A stretch of DNA of 64,000 nt from Dyella solisilvae (GTDB lineage: Bacteria > Pseudomonadota > Gammaproteobacteria > Xanthomonadales > Rhodanobacteraceae): NCBI RefSeq assembly GCF_003351225.1, contig NZ_QQSY01000001.1:434001-498000 (forward strand). The letters are read 5' to 3'. Both the position numbers and the translations under genes were made by a program. Shown here one piece after another: positions 53,938-62,755 of this stretch (the stretch's first letter is position 1; every line of letters begins with the position of its first letter). The notes under the pieces are model-generated. The model worked only from the letters and a program-made list of their open reading frames with translations, was not told the origin of the DNA and ran no database searches.

Positions 53938-54476
53938 GCCGCCTGCTGCCCTTCTTCGGTTTCCTGCTGCTGGTGGCCTTGTTCGGCTTCGGCATCTGGT
54001 GGAACACCCAGCACGACCAGCGCGAGGTGCCCTCGCCGCTGATCAACAAGCCGGCGCCGGCGTTCGTGCTGCCCAAGCTGGACGACCCCGCGCAGACCGT
54101 CAGCCGCGACAGCCTGATGGGCAAGCCGTATCTCATCAACGTGTTCGCCAGCTGGTGCGTCGCCTGCGGTGAGGAACATCCGGTGCTGATGGCGCAGGGC
54201 AAGTCCATCGGCGTGCCGGTCATCGGATACAACTACAAGGATGCGCCGGATGACGCGAAGGCCTGGCTGGCCCAGCACGGCAATCCCTACGACACCGTGA
54301 TCGTGGATCAGGAAGGCCGCACAGCCATCGACTTTGGCGTGTATGGCGCGCCTGAGAGCTTCCTCGTCGATGGCAAGGGTGTCATCCGCTACAAGCGCAT
54401 CGGGCCGCTGACGCCTGAAGCGATCGACAAGGAACTCAAGCCCGCCATCGCCGCGCTCGCCAAGGAGCAGCCATGA
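53934..54476 (+). CDS. ccmG: Thiol:disulfide interchange protein CcmG/DsbE
   Basis: Membrane-anchored thioredoxin-like reductant of the cytochrome c heme-binding cysteines. It has 180 residues: an N-terminal helix (5-22) and active site ASWCVACGEEHP with Cys75 and Cys78. The GVYGAPESFLVD cis-proline region is intact. It overlaps ccmF and ccmH by four bases each. Confidence 0.96.
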   Translation: MSRLLPFFGFLLLVALFGFGIWWNTQHDQREVPSPLINKPAPAFVLPKLDDPAQTVSRDSLMGKPYLINVFASWCVACGEEHPVLMAQGKSIGVPVIGYNYKDAPDDAKAWLAQHGNPYDTVIVDQEGRTAIDFGVYGAPESFLVDGKGVIRYKRIGPLTPEAIDKELKPAIAALAKEQP

Positions 54477-54991
54477 CCCACGGGTTTGCCTCGGCAGGCG
54501 CGCATCCCGTGCGCGGCCACCAGACGCAGCGGCGCTCATGGCATCGCGCGCTGCGTGCGCTCCTGCCGCTCCTGCTCTTTCTGCTTGCCGGCGTGGCCAT
54601 GGCCCAGGCCATCGATCCGCTGCCGTTCAAGGACCATGCGCAGGAAGTCCGCTTCCAGAACCTCACGCGCGAACTGCGCTGCCTGGTGTGCCAGAACGAA
54701 AACCTTGCCGACTCCAACGCGGATCTCGCGCGCGACCTCCGGCATGAGGTGTTCGACCTGATGCAGCAGGGCAAGAGCGACGAGGAGATCAAGCAGTACC
54801 TCGTCGACCGCTATTCCGATTTCGTGCTGTACGACCCGCCGGTGCGGCGCAGCACGCTGCTGTTGTGGTTTGGCCCGCTGGCGATCCTGCTGGCCGGCGC
54901 CACGGTGGTGGTGGTCACCGTGCGTCGACGTGGCCGGGTAGCCCCCGCTGCCGCCGATGACAAGCCGAGCGACGAAGGGGACGATTGGTGA
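54473..54991 (+). CDS. ccmH: Cytochrome c maturation protein CcmH
   Basis: Membrane-anchored oxidoreductase of the heme ligation complex, the N-terminal half of E. coli CcmH, 172 residues. A signal/anchor lies at about residues 26-45, the redox motif is LRCLVCQNENLADSNADLA (Cys70 and Cys73), and a C-terminal membrane helix ends in VVVVTVRRRGR. The stretch before the signal is longer than usual, but the ATG overlaps the ccmG stop. Confidence 0.95.
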   Translation: MTHGFASAGAHPVRGHQTQRRSWHRALRALLPLLLFLLAGVAMAQAIDPLPFKDHAQEVRFQNLTRELRCLVCQNENLADSNADLARDLRHEVFDLMQQGKSDEEIKQYLVDRYSDFVLYDPPVRRSTLLLWFGPLAILLAGATVVVVTVRRRGRVAPAAADDKPSDEGDDW

Positions 54992-56031
54992 GGCTGGCTT
55001 TCTTTGTGATCGCCGCGGTGATGGTCGCCGCGGCCCTGTCTGCGTTGTTGCTCCCGCTGATGCGTCACGGCCGCCGGCAAGGCCGCTCACGCGGCGTGTT
55101 TGCGCTGGCGCTGGGCCTGGCGTTCGTGTTGCCGATCGCAGCGGTAGGTCTCTATCTGGCCGTCGGCACGCCGGTAGCGTTGAATGGCGTGGAGCATCAG
55201 CCCCAGCAGATGAACATCGAGCAGGCGGTGGGCGAACTCAAGACCCACCTCGCCCAGCAACCCGATGATCTGCAGGGCTGGATGCTGCTCGGACAGACTT
55301 CCAGCGTGATGCATCGTCCCGCGGATGCACGCGATGCCTACGACCACGCGCTGCGTCTGGACGCCGACAACAGCGTCGCCATGGTGGGCTGGGCCGAAGC
55401 CGATTCCCTGCTGCGCGAAGACCATCGCATCGAAGGCCGCGCCGCCGAGCTGCTGCAACGCGCGGTGAAGCTGGACCCACAGAGTCAGCGCGGCCTTTGG
55501 CTGCTCGGCATCAGCCAGTTCCAGCACGATCAGTACGCTGAAGCCGCCGCCACCTGGCGCCAGTTGCAGCCGCAGCTGGAACCGGGCTCCAGCGTTGCCA
55601 AGGCGGTAGCCGAGCAGATCTCGGTGGCTGACGCGCGCGCCGGCCATGACGGCAAGACAGAACCGTCCACCGATGCCGCCCCGCAGGGGCCGGCGCTGCA
55701 GGTGCAGGTGAACCTGTCGCCGGCGCTCAAGGGCAAGCTTGCTCCCGGTGATACGTTGTTCGTCTACGCACGCGCCGAACAAGGCCCACCGATGCCGCTG
55801 GCCGTTGCAAGACTGGACGCCACCGCCCTGCCCGCGACGGTCACCCTCACCGATGCGATGGGCATGACACCCCAGTTCAAACTATCCTCGGCGCCGCGCG
55901 TGTTCGTCGGCGCCCGCATCAGCAAGAGCGGCCAGGCCATCGCCCAGGCTGGCGACCTCGAGGGCGATGCCGGCGTGGTTGACGTCAACACCCACTCGCC
56001 GATCAAGATCACCATCGACAAGGTTCATTGA
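54988..56031 (+). CDS. ccmI: Cytochrome c biogenesis protein CcmI
   Basis: TPR protein that holds apocytochrome c for heme attachment, 347 residues. Two N-terminal membrane helices are followed by a TPR region (WMLLGQTSSVMHRPADARDA onwards, about residues 90-210) and the C-terminal CycH domain, which contains DTLFVYARAEQGPPMPLAV. GTG 54988, overlapping the ccmH stop, is preferred over the TTG one codon earlier. Its stop shares a base with the next start. Confidence 0.93.
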   Translation: MRLAFFVIAAVMVAAALSALLLPLMRHGRRQGRSRGVFALALGLAFVLPIAAVGLYLAVGTPVALNGVEHQPQQMNIEQAVGELKTHLAQQPDDLQGWMLLGQTSSVMHRPADARDAYDHALRLDADNSVAMVGWAEADSLLREDHRIEGRAAELLQRAVKLDPQSQRGLWLLGISQFQHDQYAEAAATWRQLQPQLEPGSSVAKAVAEQISVADARAGHDGKTEPSTDAAPQGPALQVQVNLSPALKGKLAPGDTLFVYARAEQGPPMPLAVARLDATALPATVTLTDAMGMTPQFKLSSAPRVFVGARISKSGQAIAQAGDLEGDAGVVDVNTHSPIKITIDKVH

Positions 56032-57134
56032 TGACCCGGGATGCCCGCCGTTACGTTGCCCTGCCCTCGCCCTTCGCGATGAAACGGGGCGGTGAACTGC
56101 ACGGCGCCCGTGTCGCTTTTGAAACATGGGGAGAGTTGAGCGCGGCGCGCGACAACGCCGTGCTCATCCTCACCGGCCTCTCGCCGAGCGCGCACGCCGC
56201 CTCCAATGCGGTCGATCCCTCGCCAGGCTGGTGGGAGCCGATGATCGGGCCGGGCAAGGCCATCGACACCTCGCGCTGGTTCGTGATCTGCGTGAACTCG
56301 CTGGGCAGCGACAAGGGCTCCACCTGCGCAGCTTCCCTCAACCCGGCGACCGGCGAACCCTACCGCCTCGATTTCCCCGAGCTGTCGCTGGAGGACGTGG
56401 CCAACGCAGCCAACGTCGTGGTCGACAGTCTCCGCATCGAGCAGCTTGCCTGCCTGATTGGCTGCTCGATGGGCGGCATGAGCGCGCTGGCGTACATGGC
56501 GCTGCATCCGGGCAGCGTACGTGCGCACATCAGCGTGGACACCGCGCCGCAAGCGCAGCCGTTCGCCATCGCCATCCGCTCGCTGCAACGCGAAGCGATC
56601 CGGCTGGACCCGAACTGGAACCACGGCCACTACGACTACGATCGTTACCCGATCGATGGCATGAGCATCGCCCGCAAGCTTGGCGTCATCACCTATCGTT
56701 CGGCGATGGAATGGAATGGCCGCTTCGCGCGCATCCGGCTGGACGCGGAACATCGCGACGACAATCCGTTCGGGCTGGAATTCGAGGTGGAGTCGTACCT
56801 CGAAGGCCACGCGCGACGCTTCGTGCATACGTTCGACCCCAACAGCTATCTCTACCTGTCGCGCGCCAGCGACTGGTTCGACATCTCCGAATATGGCGAC
56901 GGCAGCGTGATGGAAGGCCTCAAGCGCATCCGCATCGAAAAGGCGATGGTGATCGGCGTCAGTACCGACATCCTGTTCCCGCTTGAGCAGCAAGAGCAAA
57001 TCGCCGATGGCCTGCGCGCCGCTGGCGCAGAGGTCGACTTCGTGGCGCTGGATTCACCGCAGGGCCACGACGCGTTCCTGGTCGACATTCCCAACTACAG
57101 CCGCGCGATCGGCGGTTTCCTCGCCCGACTCTGA
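56031..57134 (+). CDS. metX: MetX-family O-acyltransferase, probable serine O-succinyltransferase
   Basis: Alpha/beta hydrolase-fold acyltransferase of 367 residues. The catalytic triad is Ser146 (IGCSMGGMSAL), Asp313 (TDILFPLEQQ) and His346 (SPQGHDAFLV). Most MetX enzymes acylate homoserine for methionine synthesis. In Xanthomonadales, a branch of the family has been shown to make O-succinyl-L-serine instead, and LILTGLSPSAHAAS here resembles that branch as I remember it. The substrate is therefore inferred. It is coupled to ccmI (TGATG) and followed by a cysteine-dioxygenase-like gene. Confidence 0.88.
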   Translation: MTRDARRYVALPSPFAMKRGGELHGARVAFETWGELSAARDNAVLILTGLSPSAHAASNAVDPSPGWWEPMIGPGKAIDTSRWFVICVNSLGSDKGSTCAASLNPATGEPYRLDFPELSLEDVANAANVVVDSLRIEQLACLIGCSMGGMSALAYMALHPGSVRAHISVDTAPQAQPFAIAIRSLQREAIRLDPNWNHGHYDYDRYPIDGMSIARKLGVITYRSAMEWNGRFARIRLDAEHRDDNPFGLEFEVESYLEGHARRFVHTFDPNSYLYLSRASDWFDISEYGDGSVMEGLKRIRIEKAMVIGVSTDILFPLEQQEQIADGLRAAGAEVDFVALDSPQGHDAFLVDIPNYSRAIGGFLARL

Positions 57135-57201
57135 ACGGCTGCCTGCGCCCCTCGCCCGGCGCTGCTAAGATGGGCGGGCAGCACCGCAGCCCGAGAACGA
57201 C

Positions 57202-57780
57202 ATGCTTACCCTGGACTTCCCCGGTTCCCGCAAACTGATCGACGCCATTGACGCCGCCGTTGCACACGATTGCACGCGCGCCGTTACCGACAGCCTGCGC
57301 AACAGCCTGTGCAACTTGATCCGCGGCAAGGAAGTGAAGCTTCCGGACTGCGTGTTCGAGACCGCCGAGGGCCGCTATGCCCGCCGCGAGCTTTATCGCA
57401 GCGATGAGCACGGCTATTGCGTGGTGGCGATGACCTGGGGCCCGGGCCAGGGCACCCCGATCCATGATCACTGCGGCATGTGGTGCGTGGAAGGCGTCTG
57501 GAGCGGCGCGCTCGAAGTGGTGCAGTACGAGCGCCTCGCCGACGAGGACGGTAATTACCGCTTCCAGCCGGTCGGCTCGATCCAGGCCGGCCCCGGCTCC
57601 GCCGGCAGCCTGATCCCGCCCCACGAGTACCACACGATCCGCAACCCCAGCGACGACGCCGTCGCGGTCAGCCTGCACATCTATTCGGGCCAGATGACGC
57701 ACTGCGCCATCTTCCAGCCCCTGGGCCACAACCAGTACCAGCGCACTGATCGTCAGCTGGGACTCGACCCGGTCCACTGA
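57202..57780 (+). CDS. Cysteine dioxygenase-type cupin protein
   Basis: Cupin of 192 residues in the thiol dioxygenase group (cysteine or 3-mercaptopropionate dioxygenase). The iron ligands are expected at His88 and His90 in GTPIHDHCGMWCVEG and at His144 in PPHEYHTIRN. These enzymes oxidise a thiol to a sulfinate with O2. CDO versus MDO substrate choice cannot be fixed by eye. It lies 67 bases behind the MetX/SST gene, which suggests a link to sulfur amino-acid balance. Confidence 0.85.
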   Translation: MLTLDFPGSRKLIDAIDAAVAHDCTRAVTDSLRNSLCNLIRGKEVKLPDCVFETAEGRYARRELYRSDEHGYCVVAMTWGPGQGTPIHDHCGMWCVEGVWSGALEVVQYERLADEDGNYRFQPVGSIQAGPGSAGSLIPPHEYHTIRNPSDDAVAVSLHIYSGQMTHCAIFQPLGHNQYQRTDRQLGLDPVH

Positions 57781-57805
57781 ACCCGGCATAATGGCTCGCT
57801 GCAGT

Positions 57806-57891
57806 GCCGGTGTGGCGGAATGGTAGACGCGGCGGACTCAAAATCCGCTGGCAGCGATGTCGTGTAGGTTCGAGTCCTATCACCGGTACCA
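57806..57891 (+). tRNA. tRNA-Leu (anticodon CAA)
   Basis: An 86-base class II tRNA. The acceptor GCCGGTG pairs with CACCGGT (one G-T pair), then A and an encoded CCA. The anticodon loop CTCAAAA gives CAA; a variable arm and a GGTTCGAGTCC T-arm follow. No duplicated 3' end was found downstream, so no integration is evident. Confidence 0.97.
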
Positions 57892-57901
57892 ATCGAAGAA
57901 G

Positions 57902-57930
57902 AAAAAGCCCGCCTTTTGGCGGGCTTTTTT
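57902..57930 (+). terminator. Terminator after tRNA-Leu
   Basis: AAAAAGCCCGCC - TTTT - GGCGGGCTTTTTT, 10 bases behind the tRNA. Strong stem and T-run. Confidence 0.92.
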
Positions 57931-58086
57931 GTTGGCGCACCGCAGGCCTCAAAATCTTCGCGCGAGTCTCACGTCGGCACCACGTGCGAACGTGTGCAAC
58001 CGATCGTGAACGGATGACGCACATTCACGGGTAGGCAGGGCAGCGGCTGTTAGTCTCGGATGACCGTCCCCACGGAGGTCATGCAG

Positions 58087-58320
58087 ATGCGAACCGTGAT
58101 CCACACCGAAGAGATTGGTGATGACGTTCTGAGCGTCATTGAGATCAACCCTGAGGGTTCTCCCGAACTCAGTGTGTTTGATTACGAGATCCGGCGGCGC
58201 CTTGCCGGCACCAAGCTGACGGGTCCCTATGTCGATGGCACACGCTCGTTCAATTCGGCGCGCGAAGCACTCAGGGCCGGCCGAGCGAGGCTTCAGGCGC
58301 ACGAAACGGCAAAGGCCTGA
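58087..58320 (+). CDS. Small acidic protein of unknown function
   Basis: I do not recognise a family. It has 77 residues, no signal peptide and no membrane segment; it opens MRTVIHTEEIGDDVLSVIEI and ends in a basic helical stretch. ATG 58087 is chosen because GGAGG lies 8 bases upstream; ATG 58081 (two codons longer) is too close to that site, and ATG 58060 has none. It stands alone behind the tRNA-Leu terminator. The clear ribosome site supports a real gene. Confidence 0.6.
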   Translation: MRTVIHTEEIGDDVLSVIEINPEGSPELSVFDYEIRRRLAGTKLTGPYVDGTRSFNSAREALRAGRARLQAHETAKA

Positions 58321-58452
58321 GTTCCAATCCGTCGCCAAAGGCGTTTGCGAGATGCATGAGCACGACGCGCCATGGCAATCGCGCCTGTCGGGTCTCGTCG
58401 CAAACTGGCCCGATCTGTTCGCCGCCGATGGATCACCGTCCCGCCGTCTCTT

Positions 58453-59421
58453 TCATGCCGCAAGTCGGTTGGCGTAGTACGGTCGCGCCCGATCATCCAG
58501 GATGGCGTATTGCGCCGCCAGGTTGTCGGGGTCGGGGTTGAGCCAAGCGTCGAGGTGCTCGGGTTTGATCGGCACGATGCAGCGGTCGTGGCCGGCCGCG
58601 GCGATTTCCTCGGGCGGTTCGTCGGTGATCGCCGCAAAGGAAAACAGATCCATGCCTTCGTCGCCGTGGGGGGACATGTTCCACAGGCAGGCCACCAGCA
58701 TCTCCTGCGGTGGTTGAGGATCGAATTCGAGCACGACGTTTTCCTCCTTCTCGCCGGGAGCGAGTTCCCTGCCCTCTGCCTTGTGGCGCGCGACGTTCTC
58801 GTAGAACCGGGTGACGATCACGATGCCGTGCCGGTGGCCGAACAGCTTGCCCCAGGTCTCCTCGAGCTTGTCGCGCCGCGCGTTGTAGGTGCCTGGGTAT
58901 TTGCGCTCGATCGCCTCGTTCCAGCCGGGTAGCCGGCACTGGTAGCGCATGGGAACGACGATGCGCTGACCGTCCTTTTCGATCATGACGGGGGCCCACA
59001 TGCCCGGGTAGATGCGCGAATCCTTGTCTGCGGGCTGGGTGCGTGTCAGCTCGTGCAGGTTGCCCTGCGCCGCCTTCACTTTCCTGGACGCGATGCGCTG
59101 ATCGTCGGCCGCCTTCCTGGTGGGCTTCGGGCCGGCCAGAACGGCCTCCGCCTTGGCCAGGCGCTCCTGTTGGGCCGCCACTTCCTTGTAGAGCTTCTCG
59201 GCAAGATCCCGGTCGCCCTCGGCCACGAGCTTCGCCAGCTCGAAGCCTTCCTCGCCCTGCGGCGCTCGGAACGCCTCGCGCATACTCTTGGGAATCTTGG
59301 ACCAGCCGCCGTCCTTGCGCTTCTCCCAGAACAACTCGACGAAGCGCTTGATGCTGATGACGGCGCCCCAGGTGCGCACGAAGTCGTGATAGTCAGCCTT
59401 GATCTGCGCGGAATAGCACAC
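58453..59421 (-). CDS. SRAP-domain protein (YedK/HMCES type), enlarged
   Basis: SOS-response-associated peptidase family: the N-terminal cysteine forms a covalent cross-link to abasic sites in single-stranded DNA. Maturation would expose Cys2, as the protein starts Met-Cys-Tyr-Ser from GTG 59421, with GGGGAGG upstream. Likely active-site partners are Asn180 (YNARRDKLEE), Glu208 (RFYENVAR) and His278 (GHDRCIVPI). At 322 residues it is about 100 longer than E. coli YedK. The extra part (about 40-130) is charged and helical, perhaps a coiled coil. The frame extends to 59607, but that would bury Cys2. Confidence 0.88.
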   Translation of the reverse strand: MCYSAQIKADYHDFVRTWGAVISIKRFVELFWEKRKDGGWSKIPKSMREAFRAPQGEEGFELAKLVAEGDRDLAEKLYKEVAAQQERLAKAEAVLAGPKPTRKAADDQRIASRKVKAAQGNLHELTRTQPADKDSRIYPGMWAPVMIEKDGQRIVVPMRYQCRLPGWNEAIERKYPGTYNARRDKLEETWGKLFGHRHGIVIVTRFYENVARHKAEGRELAPGEKEENVVLEFDPQPPQEMLVACLWNMSPHGDEGMDLFSFAAITDEPPEEIAAAGHDRCIVPIKPEHLDAWLNPDPDNLAAQYAILDDRARPYYANRLAA

Positions 59422-59739
59422 GGCCTGCGCCTCCCCGGCGAAATGGCCCCTGCGTAACCCTGCAAAGCGAAGTCGATGGCGGCAGGCCCACGATAGTCCA
59501 TCCGGCCGGAACCGGGGTAATCCGGCCATTGGCGCGTGTGATTCTTCCACCTTCGGATAGCGAAGATCAGCCAGGTATCGGAAACGCCAGAGTGGGCGTG
59601 GATTCAACGGTGGGGCGGCGCCCGTCCGCCGTCCGGATACTCATCTCGCCACTTCCTGGTCAACGCCCGATGTCTATACCGTCGAGCCGCCATGCATCAT
59701 CGACACCTTCTTCAACCATCCTTGCGCACGGCGCCGATA
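59422..59739. other. 318-base gap without a recognisable gene
   Basis: It holds the upstream region of the SRAP gene and the 3' flank of the small gene at 59740. I see no conserved coding frame, no strong hairpin and no LexA-type CTGT-N8-ACAG site. Confidence 0.4.
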
Positions 59740-60054
59740 TCAGCACTCCGCGCAAGGGACGCGTCTCGGGGACGCGCTTGCTATCAACGTGCCGTTCCAC
59801 CGCATCGGTTCGAGGCTAGAGTCGGACTGAAGCGTGCGAGCGTTCTCGGCGCCGGCCTCGAGGGCAGCGTCCAGCGCAGCCTGCATGTTGTCGAAGCTGA
59901 TCAGCGTACGACCCGTGGTCAATGCTTCCCACCGGCAATGGTCGGCGTTGGGCGAACGGAACAGGGTCCAGGCGCCAATCCAGGTTTCTCGATGGTCGTG
60001 CCCGCTCGCGACGGCTTCGCAATCCAGCAGATAATTCCCGACCAGCACAGCCAT
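59740..60054 (-). CDS. Hypothetical protein
   Basis: Unrecognised protein of 104 residues, soluble, with no signal peptide. It opens MAVLVGNYLLDCEAVASGHD and contains a helix NMQAALDAALEAGAENARTL. The start is ATG 60054, with TGGAG about 9 bases upstream; the longer frame to 60204 is Arg/Cys-rich and unlikely. No neighbour suggests a role. It lies upstream of the SRAP gene on the same strand, 318 bases away. Confidence 0.55.
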   Translation of the reverse strand: MAVLVGNYLLDCEAVASGHDHRETWIGAWTLFRSPNADHCRWEALTTGRTLISFDNMQAALDAALEAGAENARTLQSDSSLEPMRWNGTLIASASPRRVPCAEC

Positions 60055-60328
60055 GCATGAACTCCATTTCAGGATACGCACGTGCACGAAAACACTGCAC
60101 CGACGGCAGGCGTGGCGCGCGAATGTTCGGATGGCTGTTGGGGAGGGGGGAAGCCGCGAACGGCGGTAGCTTACTGCCGTCGACTGAAATACCAAACATG
60201 ACAATGGTCATGGGCGACGGGCCCAGAGCACATCAATCCGCCGCAATCAATTCGGGCGCGGCGATCTTGTGTGCGAGGGTACTGATGGACGGCGGATCCT
60301 CAGTGGATCCGCCGCCACGCGGCAAGGC

Positions 60329-62734
60329 TCAGGTCGCCTTGCGCAGCAGGAAGTGCGAAAGCGCCGGGATGAGGATCAGCGCGCCCACCATGTTCCACAG
60401 GAACATGAAGGTCAGCAGGATGCCCATGTCGCCCTGGAACTTGATCGGCGAGAACGCCCAGGTCACGACGCCGGCGGCCAGTGTGACACCGACCAGCGCC
60501 ACCACCTTGCCGGTGAACTGCACCGCACGGCGGTAGGCCTGGGCGAGCGGCACGCCGGCCCGTTGCTGGGCGAGCTGGATCGACAGCAGGTACAACGCAT
60601 AGTCGACGCCGATGCCCACGCCAAGCGCAATGACCGGCAGCGTAGCCACCTTCACGCCGATGCCCAACGCGACCATCAACGCCTCGCACAGGATCGAGGT
60701 GAGCATCAGCGGCACCACCGCCACCACCACCGCCCGCCACGAACGGAAGGTGATGAAACACAGCACGATCACAGCGCCGTACACGTAGAACAGCATGGTG
60801 CGATCAGCTTCGCGCACCACGATATTCGTCGCCGCCTCGATACCGGCGCTGCCGGCCGCCAGCAGGTACTGGCGATCGGTCGCGCCGTGGTCCTTGGCGA
60901 AAGACTCGGCGGCGGCGACCACGCGATTCAGCGTCTCGGCGCGGTGGTCGGTGAGATAGGCGATGACCGGCATCACCGAGCAGGCGTTGTTGAACAGGTC
61001 CGGGTTGTTCACCGACGCCTGCTGGGCGCCGTAGTTCAGCACGTCCTGGTTGCGCGCGATGGTGAGCCACTTGGGGCTGCCCTCGTACGAGCCCGCCGTG
61101 ATCTGGCGCACCGCATCGCCAAGGAACAGCGTGGTCTGCACGCCGGGCACCTGCCGCAACGCCCAAGCCAGCCGGTCCGCCTCGACCAGCGTCGGATATT
61201 TCAGGCAGCCTTCGGCCGGCGTCTTCACGATCACCGCGAACACGTCGCTGGACAGTGAGTAGTTGCCGGTGACATAGGCGTTGTCGCGGTTGTAGCGCGA
61301 GTCGGCGCGCAACTCGGGAGCGCCGGATTCGAGATCGCCGATCTTCAGGTGCCTGCTCACGGCAAAGCCACCCACCGCCAGCACCGCCGCCACAGCCAGG
61401 GCGGCCACCGCCCAGCGGCGGCTGGTGAAGCGATCGAGCACGTCCCACACGCCGCCTTGGCTCGCGCCTTCGGCCTCCGCAAATTCGGCGCGAAGGCTGC
61501 GCTCGGCCGCGGCCGGCGAGACGCCGGTGAAGGACAGCAGCACTGGCAACAGCAGCAGGTTGGTGAAGATCAGCACCGCCACGCCGACGCTTGCGGTGAG
61601 CGCGAGATCCTTGATGACCGGAATGTCGATCACCATCAGCACGCCAAACCCGACGGCATCGGCAAGCAGCGCGGTAACGCCGGCCAGGAACAGTCGACGG
61701 AATGTGTAGCGCGCCGCCACCAGGCGATGGGTGCCACGACCGATGTCCTGCATGATGCCATTCATCTTCTGCGCGCCATGCGAAACACCGATGGCGAAGA
61801 TCAGGAACGGCACCAAAATCGAGAACGGGTCAAGCGAGAAACCCAGCGCAGCGACAAGACCCAGCTGCCACACCACCGCCACCGCCGAGCACAGGATCAC
61901 CAGCGCGGTGCTGCGCACGCAGCGCGTATAGGCGTAGATCACCATCATCGCGATCAGCGCGGCGATGCCGAAGAAGCTCATCACCTTGACCAGGCCGTCG
62001 ATCAGATCGCCGACCAACTTGGCGAAACCGATCACGTGCAGGTGAACCTTCACGCCCGGCGTTGCCTCATAGCGCTGACGAATCTCGTCCAGCTTGCGCG
62101 ACAGGTCGCGGTAGTCGATCGGCTTGCCGGTCTCCGGATCCTTCGCCAGCAGGGGCACAAAGATCATGCTGGACTTGAAATCGTTGCCGACGAAGCGGCC
62201 GACGATGCCCGAGCGGGCGATATTCAGCTTGAGCTGGGCCGTTGCTTTCGGCGATCCATCGAAGTTGTCCGGCATCACCGGGCCGCCGCGGAAACCTTCC
62301 TCGGTCACTTCGGTCCAGCGCACGGACGGCGTCCACAGCGACTTCAGCCAGGCGCGATCCACGCCACGGGTCAGGAACAGATCGTCGTTGATCTTCTTGA
62401 GGACGTCCTGGTACTTCGGATCAAAGATGTTGCCGTCCTCGTTCTCCACCACCACGCGCAGGGAATTGCCCAGGCCACGCAGTTCGCCGGCGTTGTCCAG
62501 GTAGTTGCGGATGTAGGGATGGTGGCTCGGTATCATCTTCTCGAAGCTGGCGTTGAAGCTCAGCCTCGTCACCGCCACCCAGCCAAGCAGCACCGTGGCG
62601 ACGGCGCAGACCAGCATCATGACCAGGCGATGATTGAACACCAGGCGTTCAAGCAGGTTGCCGGAGTTCTTGTCGAAATCGTTCAACTCGCTGACCACGG
62701 GCATGCGGTCCAGCTGCATCGTTACTGCGCTCAT
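60329..62734 (-). CDS. RND superfamily (MMPL-type) exporter
   Basis: Membrane transporter of 801 residues with two repeats, each of one helix, a large periplasmic loop and five helices. The first helix is at about 36-56; the transport core shows VGFGVLMVIDIPVIKDLALT and the second repeat ALGVGIGVDYALYLLSI. This size and layout match MMPL/HpnN-like RND exporters of lipids or hydrophobic compounds rather than 1000-residue drug pumps. It lies 21 bases behind the YCF48 gene and is almost certainly co-transcribed. The substrate is unknown. Confidence 0.9.
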   Translation of the reverse strand: MSAVTMQLDRMPVVSELNDFDKNSGNLLERLVFNHRLVMMLVCAVATVLLGWVAVTRLSFNASFEKMIPSHHPYIRNYLDNAGELRGLGNSLRVVVENEDGNIFDPKYQDVLKKINDDLFLTRGVDRAWLKSLWTPSVRWTEVTEEGFRGGPVMPDNFDGSPKATAQLKLNIARSGIVGRFVGNDFKSSMIFVPLLAKDPETGKPIDYRDLSRKLDEIRQRYEATPGVKVHLHVIGFAKLVGDLIDGLVKVMSFFGIAALIAMMVIYAYTRCVRSTALVILCSAVAVVWQLGLVAALGFSLDPFSILVPFLIFAIGVSHGAQKMNGIMQDIGRGTHRLVAARYTFRRLFLAGVTALLADAVGFGVLMVIDIPVIKDLALTASVGVAVLIFTNLLLLPVLLSFTGVSPAAAERSLRAEFAEAEGASQGGVWDVLDRFTSRRWAVAALAVAAVLAVGGFAVSRHLKIGDLESGAPELRADSRYNRDNAYVTGNYSLSSDVFAVIVKTPAEGCLKYPTLVEADRLAWALRQVPGVQTTLFLGDAVRQITAGSYEGSPKWLTIARNQDVLNYGAQQASVNNPDLFNNACSVMPVIAYLTDHRAETLNRVVAAAESFAKDHGATDRQYLLAAGSAGIEAATNIVVREADRTMLFYVYGAVIVLCFITFRSWRAVVVAVVPLMLTSILCEALMVALGIGVKVATLPVIALGVGIGVDYALYLLSIQLAQQRAGVPLAQAYRRAVQFTGKVVALVGVTLAAGVVTWAFSPIKFQGDMGILLTFMFLWNMVGALILIPALSHFLLRKAT

Positions 62735-62755
62735 CGTGGGTGTCTCCTAACCTTC

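Noticed and set aside
59570-59620. tRNA-like T-arm sequence near 59590
   Set aside because: It lacks a matching acceptor stem and anticodon arm on either strand.
57806-60330. Genomic island integrated at tRNA-Leu
   Set aside because: No integrase and no repeat of the tRNA 3' end in the following 2.4 kb; only loose gene spacing.
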